8,710 nt of DNA from Patescibacteria group bacterium (GTDB taxonomy: Bacteria; Patescibacteriota; Patescibacteriia; UBA9934). A program made the translations under genes and the position numbers. The notes beneath the pieces were generated by a model that searched no databases, had not been told where the DNA came from, and saw nothing but the letters and a program-made list of their open reading frames with translations. The first letter of the stretch is position 1. Every line of letters starts with the position of its first letter. The stretch is from assembly GCA_018896835.1 (NCBI GenBank), contig JAHILS010000046.1:1-8710 (forward strand), given 5' to 3'. Shown here piece after piece: positions 6,845 through 8,710 of the stretch.

Positions 6845-7378
6845 ATGTTTTTTAGAAAAAAAATAAAACCTGAAGAATTCGTTGAATTAATGTTAGAAGG
6901 AAGAGAGGAAATGCAAAAAATGCTTTTGCAGATAATAAAAGAGGATTTTGATTATAGTGGCAATGAAAAAAATCTAAAGTTCGAGGTAGTAATTTTCTCC
7001 CTCTGGATTTTGACTCTTTCAATGCCACCCTCTAAAAAGATGAGAGATTTGTTGCATGAACAATTTTGTCAAAACATATCCATGCCAGAAGCAGAAAGAG
7101 ATGTATTCTACCAAGAGATTGACAAGCGATATCAAAATTATTTCTACGCCTTTAATCTTGACCAAAAAAATCCAAGTGGGATGGTTGGCACGGTCATAAC
7201 TGAAATAATAATGAATCAAAATCCGAATTTTATTCTGAAAAATTTCATACCCACAACTGGAGCAACAGATTCTATGAAGGCTTTTATGCTATTTAGACAG
7301 GCTTATGATTATGGTATAGCTATTGTTGATGAAATAAAAAATGAATATAAAATTCAAACATTGTTTAATCTGTCATAA
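6845..7378 (+). CDS. Hypothetical protein, 177 aa
   Basis: I do not recognise a characterised family. The product is about 20 kDa and soluble-looking. It has a basic start (MFFRKKIKPEEF) and probably mainly helices. One hydrophobic stretch, VVIFSLWILTLSM (about 48-60), looks more like a buried core helix than a clear membrane span. Three Cys or more are not arranged as a metal site, and no catalytic motif stands out. The gene is more A+T-rich than the secDF-uppP block. It lies alone between two copies of a short repeat (6762-6781 and 7408-7427) and two copies of a 99-bp repeat, as expected of an acquired single-gene insert. The start at 6845 is the first in-frame ATG after the predicted promoter and the tiny leader frame; no good Shine-Dalgarno site precedes it. 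Confidence 0.8.
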   Translation: MFFRKKIKPEEFVELMLEGREEMQKMLLQIIKEDFDYSGNEKNLKFEVVIFSLWILTLSMPPSKKMRDLLHEQFCQNISMPEAERDVFYQEIDKRYQNYFYAFNLDQKNPSGMVGTVITEIIMNQNPNFILKNFIPTTGATDSMKAFMLFRQAYDYGIAIVDEIKNEYKIQTLFNLS

Positions 7379-7389
7379 TAAGATGTTGA

Positions 7390-7437
7390 AACATCATCCA
7401 CCCCCTCAATTCTTCCATAAATTGGTTCCAAGGAAGT
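7390..7437. repeat. Imperfect direct repeat flanking the 177-aa gene, downstream copy
   Basis: The core (7408-7427) matches the upstream copy at 6762-6781 with one C-to-T change. A 1-nt indel relative to the upstream copy follows at TGGTT(T)CCA. It lies 30 nt after the 177-aa gene stop and 7-18 nt before the second 99-bp repeat. Confidence 0.75.
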
Positions 7438-7444
7438 CCCCTAA

Positions 7445-7543
7445 GGGTCACCAGAAAAGCAGTCACCATCGAGTGGCTGTTTTTCTTTTGGAATTATTTA
7501 TATAAATCGGCAAAATGCCCATAACCCGACCTGACCCCTTTAC
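7445..7543. repeat. 99-bp direct repeat, copy R2
   Basis: It is a perfect copy of 6634-6732. It starts with GGGTCACCA, the tRNA-Glu 3' end, but no tRNA body lies upstream, so this is a 9-nt tRNA scar plus the tRNA terminator. Its right edge at 7543 abuts the uppP fragment. Confidence 0.97.
7453..7489 (+). terminator. Duplicated tRNA terminator after the 177-aa gene
   Basis: This is the same hairpin as after the tRNA: AGAAAAGCAGTCAC (7453-7466) with GTGGCTGTTTTTCT (7473-7486). Here it should end the 177-aa gene transcript and insulate the next promoter. Confidence 0.8.
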
Positions 7544-7549
7544 CCCTTT

Positions 7550-7618
7550 AAAGGCTCATTTATTGGTTTTGCAGCGTATAGAATCATTATTGGTATTTTA
7601 CTTTTGATGTTTTTGTAA
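7550..7618 (+). pseudogene. 3' fragment of a second, divergent uppP
   Basis: The plus-strand frame AAA GGC TCA TTT... to TAA at 7616-7618 encodes 22 residues beginning KGSFIGFAAYR and continuing IIIGILLLMFL. They align without gaps to the C-terminus of the intact UppP (KGSFLWFAVYR, residues 241-262). By my count 11 of 22 are identical and the rest are nearly all hydrophobic exchanges. The DNA is clearly diverged, so it is not a recent copy of the neighbouring gene but the end of an allele from another lineage or an old paralogue. It has no start and is cut off at the edge of the 99-bp repeat. The stop codon region (TTGTAA) doubles as the likely -35 box of the next gene. Confidence 0.75.
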
Positions 7619-7641
7619 TTTTTTTTTAAAATTGGTATAAT
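7613..7641 (+). promoter_or_regulatory. Promoter of the 211-aa gene
   Basis: TTGTAA (7613-7618) is 17 nt from TGGTATAAT (7633-7641), a perfect extended -10. The predicted start is near 7648, giving a leader of about 20 nt. The -35 box overlaps the uppP fragment's stop codon. Confidence 0.75.
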
Positions 7642-7662
7642 TTTGTTATAAACATAACAAAA
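7641..7662. promoter_or_regulatory. Perfect dyad over the transcription start (possible operator)
   Basis: TTTTGTTAT (7641-7649) and ATAACAAAA (7654-7662) are perfect inverted arms around AAAC. The dyad begins at the last base of the -10 and spans the expected start, the classic place for a dimeric repressor. No regulator is encoded in the window. As RNA it would be only a weak A-U hairpin, so a DNA site is more likely. Confidence 0.5.
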
Positions 7663-7668
7663 ATAAGT

Positions 7669-8304
7669 ATGGAAGGTCCAAGAAAGGCAGAGGAACGATT
7701 TTATATAGGCACAACAATTAATACAGCAACCGGAAAGATAGACTATTCCAAAGCAGCCTATGCTGTTGGTGATACTCATGACAAAATGGTAAGGGGATCA
7801 GAGGCTACAAAAAATAGAAGAAAAGAAGCTGAGATACGGGAAGAAGCTAACAGATACAAAATTCCAGATCATGTCGAGCCAGGCACTGGAAATATGGTTA
7901 ATTGGAGGATAAAGATTGCGTTGAGAAAACAAGAAGATAGGATTGAGAGATTAACTGCTGAAGGAAAGGCGGTTGGTGAAGCGGTAGAAAAGGCTTTAAG
8001 ACGAATGAAGATAAAATCCGAGATAATCAGTGATCCTAGTCTGCGTAAAAAAATGCATGATAGAGCGTCAGAGATGGGTATTGAGGGTAATGATGAGCTT
8101 GCCCCGTCCGGACTTTTATCGGCAAGTGAAACCGATCTGCTACTTCAAGAGATGATTGATCAATACGAAGAATGGCTTAATAAAGGAACCTTAAAAGAGG
8201 ATCATATATTTCCAAATAGTACAGGTACACTGGAAGAGATGATTACAGCTGCAAAAGAATTACAAATTTTATTAGGCGAGGAGGCACAAAATGAACAGAC
8301 ATAA
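7669..8304 (+). CDS. Hypothetical protein, 211 aa
   Basis: I do not recognise a known family. The product is hydrophilic and highly charged, with no signal peptide or membrane segment, and is presumably cytoplasmic. The N-terminal part (FYIGTTINTATGKIDYSKAAYAVGD) is followed by a Lys/Arg/Glu-rich helical stretch (about 40-65). A long charged helix that could form a coiled coil (about 78-118, ALRKQEDRIERLTAEGKAV) comes next. The C-terminal half is acidic, with two further helices around 145-170 and 188-205. No catalytic motif is evident. It has its own promoter, a possible operator dyad and an intrinsic terminator, so it is a self-contained transcription unit between the uppP fragment and the second tRNA copy. 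The start at 7669 is the first ATG after the predicted transcription start; no Shine-Dalgarno site precedes it. Confidence 0.82.
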   Translation: MEGPRKAEERFYIGTTINTATGKIDYSKAAYAVGDTHDKMVRGSEATKNRRKEAEIREEANRYKIPDHVEPGTGNMVNWRIKIALRKQEDRIERLTAEGKAVGEAVEKALRRMKIKSEIISDPSLRKKMHDRASEMGIEGNDELAPSGLLSASETDLLLQEMIDQYEEWLNKGTLKEDHIFPNSTGTLEEMITAAKELQILLGEEAQNEQT

Positions 8305-8320
8305 AACGGTTATCGAATAG
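8279..8320 (+). other. Perfect Shine-Dalgarno with a nine-codon ORF at the end of the 211-aa gene
   Basis: AGGAGG (8279-8284) stands 6 nt before ATG (8291), which opens MNRHKTVIE and stops at TAG (8318-8320). It overlaps the 211-aa gene stop (8302-8304). It is the best ribosome-binding site in the window, but it leads only to nine codons. It could be a tiny peptide, the stump of a gene whose body was lost, or a chance result of Glu-Glu codons (GAG GAG). Confidence 0.35.
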
Positions 8321-8368
8321 AAGGTAGGGTTGACTAGACTATGTTTTTAGTAGGAAATTAGATACACG

Positions 8369-8409
8369 AAATCCCGCAGCGGACTAGAGCCTTGCGGGGT
8401 TTTAGTTTT
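8369..8409 (+). terminator. Intrinsic terminator after the 211-aa gene
   Basis: AAATCCCGCA (8369-8378) pairs with TGCGGGGTTT (8393-8402), 10 bp with one T-G pair, around a 14-nt loop, followed by TAGTTTT. Confidence 0.8.
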
Positions 8410-8520
8410 GATTTTGGAGATATGGTTTTTTTGCGCAACATTGATATTTCTCCATTTATTGTTTTAACTCACTATTTAATAATTAGATCGAATGATCGGG
8501 CTTAATTTATTTCGTAAAAA
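8410..8520. other. Non-coding spacer with a weak dyad
   Basis: No gene is visible. GGAGATAT (8416-8423) faces ATATTTCTCC (8444-8453) with a one-base bulge, and the palindrome TTGCGCAA (8431-8438) sits between them. Its function is unknown. Confidence 0.4.
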
Positions 8521-8529
8521 TGATACACT
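8521..8529 (+). promoter_or_regulatory. Possible promoter of the second tRNA-Glu copy
   Basis: TGATACACT fits the extended -10 pattern with a weaker hexamer (TACACT). The best -35 match, TTAATT (8502-8507), is poor. A start near 8536 would be about 9 nt before the tRNA. Confidence 0.4.
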
Positions 8530-8544
8530 CTTCGCGCTAGATAA

Positions 8545-8619
8545 AGGCCCATCGTCTAACGGTTAGGACATCAGGTTCTCATCCTGGAAATCCGGGTTCG
8601 ATTCCCGGTGGGGTCACCA
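8545..8619 (+). tRNA. Second tRNA-Glu (CUC) copy with a damaged acceptor stem; probable pseudo-tRNA
   Basis: The 72 nt from 8548 to 8619 are identical to 6571-6642, including the D, anticodon (CTC at 8578-8580) and T arms, discriminator and CCA. The first three positions differ: A G G in place of G G C. This puts A1 opposite C72 and G3 opposite G70. Alternatively it can be read as loss of one C, giving a six-pair stem with a bulge. Either way the acceptor stem is impaired, and processing or charging should suffer. The tRNA is followed by its own terminator. Confidence 0.8.
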
Positions 8620-8653
8620 CAAAATCCCCCAGCTTTTGCTGGGGGATTTTGTG
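8618..8653. terminator. Strong, probably bidirectional terminator between convergent genes
   Basis: CACAAAATCCCCCAGC (8618-8633) and GCTGGGGGATTTTGTG (8638-8653) form a perfect 16-bp stem with a TTTT loop. The GC core is flanked by an A-run on one side and a T-run on the other, so it can serve the second tRNA copy and the minus-strand gene. Confidence 0.8.
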
Positions 8654-8654
8654 A

Positions 8655-8710
8655 TTAAAGCTCAAATCCAGTTTGCTCTATGTAAGCTTCGTAGACTTCC
8701 TTGTGCGTTC
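8655..8710 (-). CDS. 3' end of an unidentified minus-strand gene
   Basis: The minus strand reads THKEVYEAYIEQTGFEL followed by TAA (8655-8657), open to the window edge. The residue mix looks protein-like, and the stop lies just before a strong hairpin, as expected for a convergent gene end. It is too short to name; the other two minus frames hit stops sooner. Confidence 0.5.
   Translation of the reverse strand, partial: THKEVYEAYIEQTGFEL

Larger units (their letters stand above)
6643..8619. other. tRNA-bounded accessory segment, 1,977 bp
   Basis: The segment lies between the ends of two tRNA-Glu copies that share 72 identical nt, so one unit (crossover to crossover) is 1,977 bp. Inside are two single-gene blocks, each starting with the same 99-bp repeat, plus a foreign uppP end. 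This is the form left by integration or recombination at a tRNA gene. No integrase, transposase or resolvase gene is intact within it, so it would be non-autonomous or the product of host recombination. Confidence 0.4.

Noticed and set aside
6634..7543. CRISPR array or integron attC sites
   Set aside because: Only two repeat copies, 811 bp apart, each with a terminator and tRNA end. There are no short regular spacers, integrase or attC-type folding.
7669..7671. Riboswitch in the leader of the 211-aa gene
   Set aside because: The leader is only about 20 nt and contains just the A+T-rich dyad, too short for a ligand-binding fold.
7540..7779. Minus-strand frame encoding a Cys-rich 79-residue peptide
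   Set aside because: It runs antisense across the uppP fragment, the promoter and the start of the 211-aa gene. Its cysteines come from antisense GCA/ACA codons.
8330..8358. TTGACT as a -35 box
   Set aside because: No acceptable -10 lies 16-18 nt downstream, and no gene follows in that direction before the terminator.

Overview
The window looks like part of a Candidate Phyla Radiation (Patescibacteria) chromosome, probably of the Parcubacteria group. This is an inference from the low G+C content, the tightly packed genes, the near absence of Shine-Dalgarno sequences, and a VirD4-like ATPase that has no membrane helices of its own but follows a single-pass membrane protein. No marker gene allows a firmer placement, and the standard genetic code fits every reading frame.

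Bases 1-1814 hold the 3' part of secD and a complete secF, the proton-driven accessory subunits of the Sec translocon, followed by a strong intrinsic terminator. Bases 1892-6298 form a second operon. An extended -10 promoter sits only 10 nt before an ATG, so the message should be almost leaderless. It encodes a 528-residue membrane protein of unknown function, a 667-residue VirD4/TraD/HerA-like P-loop ATPase with a zinc ribbon and a basic tail, and undecaprenyl-diphosphate phosphatase (UppP). The genes are separated by 2-3 nt. The first two probably form a membrane-anchored DNA- or protein-pumping complex. UppP recycles the lipid carrier for cell-wall synthesis.

Bases 6299-8619 are a mosaic accessory stretch. 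A good tRNA-Glu(CUC) gene with its own promoter and terminator is followed by two single-gene blocks and then a second tRNA-Glu copy. The second copy is identical over 72 nt, but its acceptor stem is damaged. The first block carries an unknown 177-residue protein. The second carries the 3' end of a divergent second uppP, then an unknown 211-residue protein whose promoter starts at that uppP stop codon and has a perfect dyad over the expected transcription start. A 99-bp perfect direct repeat begins with the last 9 nt of the tRNA, contains the tRNA terminator, and opens both blocks. A shorter imperfect repeat flanks the first gene. Three copies of the tRNA 3' end therefore punctuate the region, as expected of repeated insertion or recombination at a tRNA gene, yet no integrase is present.

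Bases 8618-8710 hold a bidirectional-looking terminator and the last 17 codons of an unidentified gene on the minus strand.

The most interesting points are the tRNA-punctuated cassette structure with the alien uppP end, the two-part VirD4-like system, and the shared extended -10 promoters that produce leaderless or near-leaderless transcripts.
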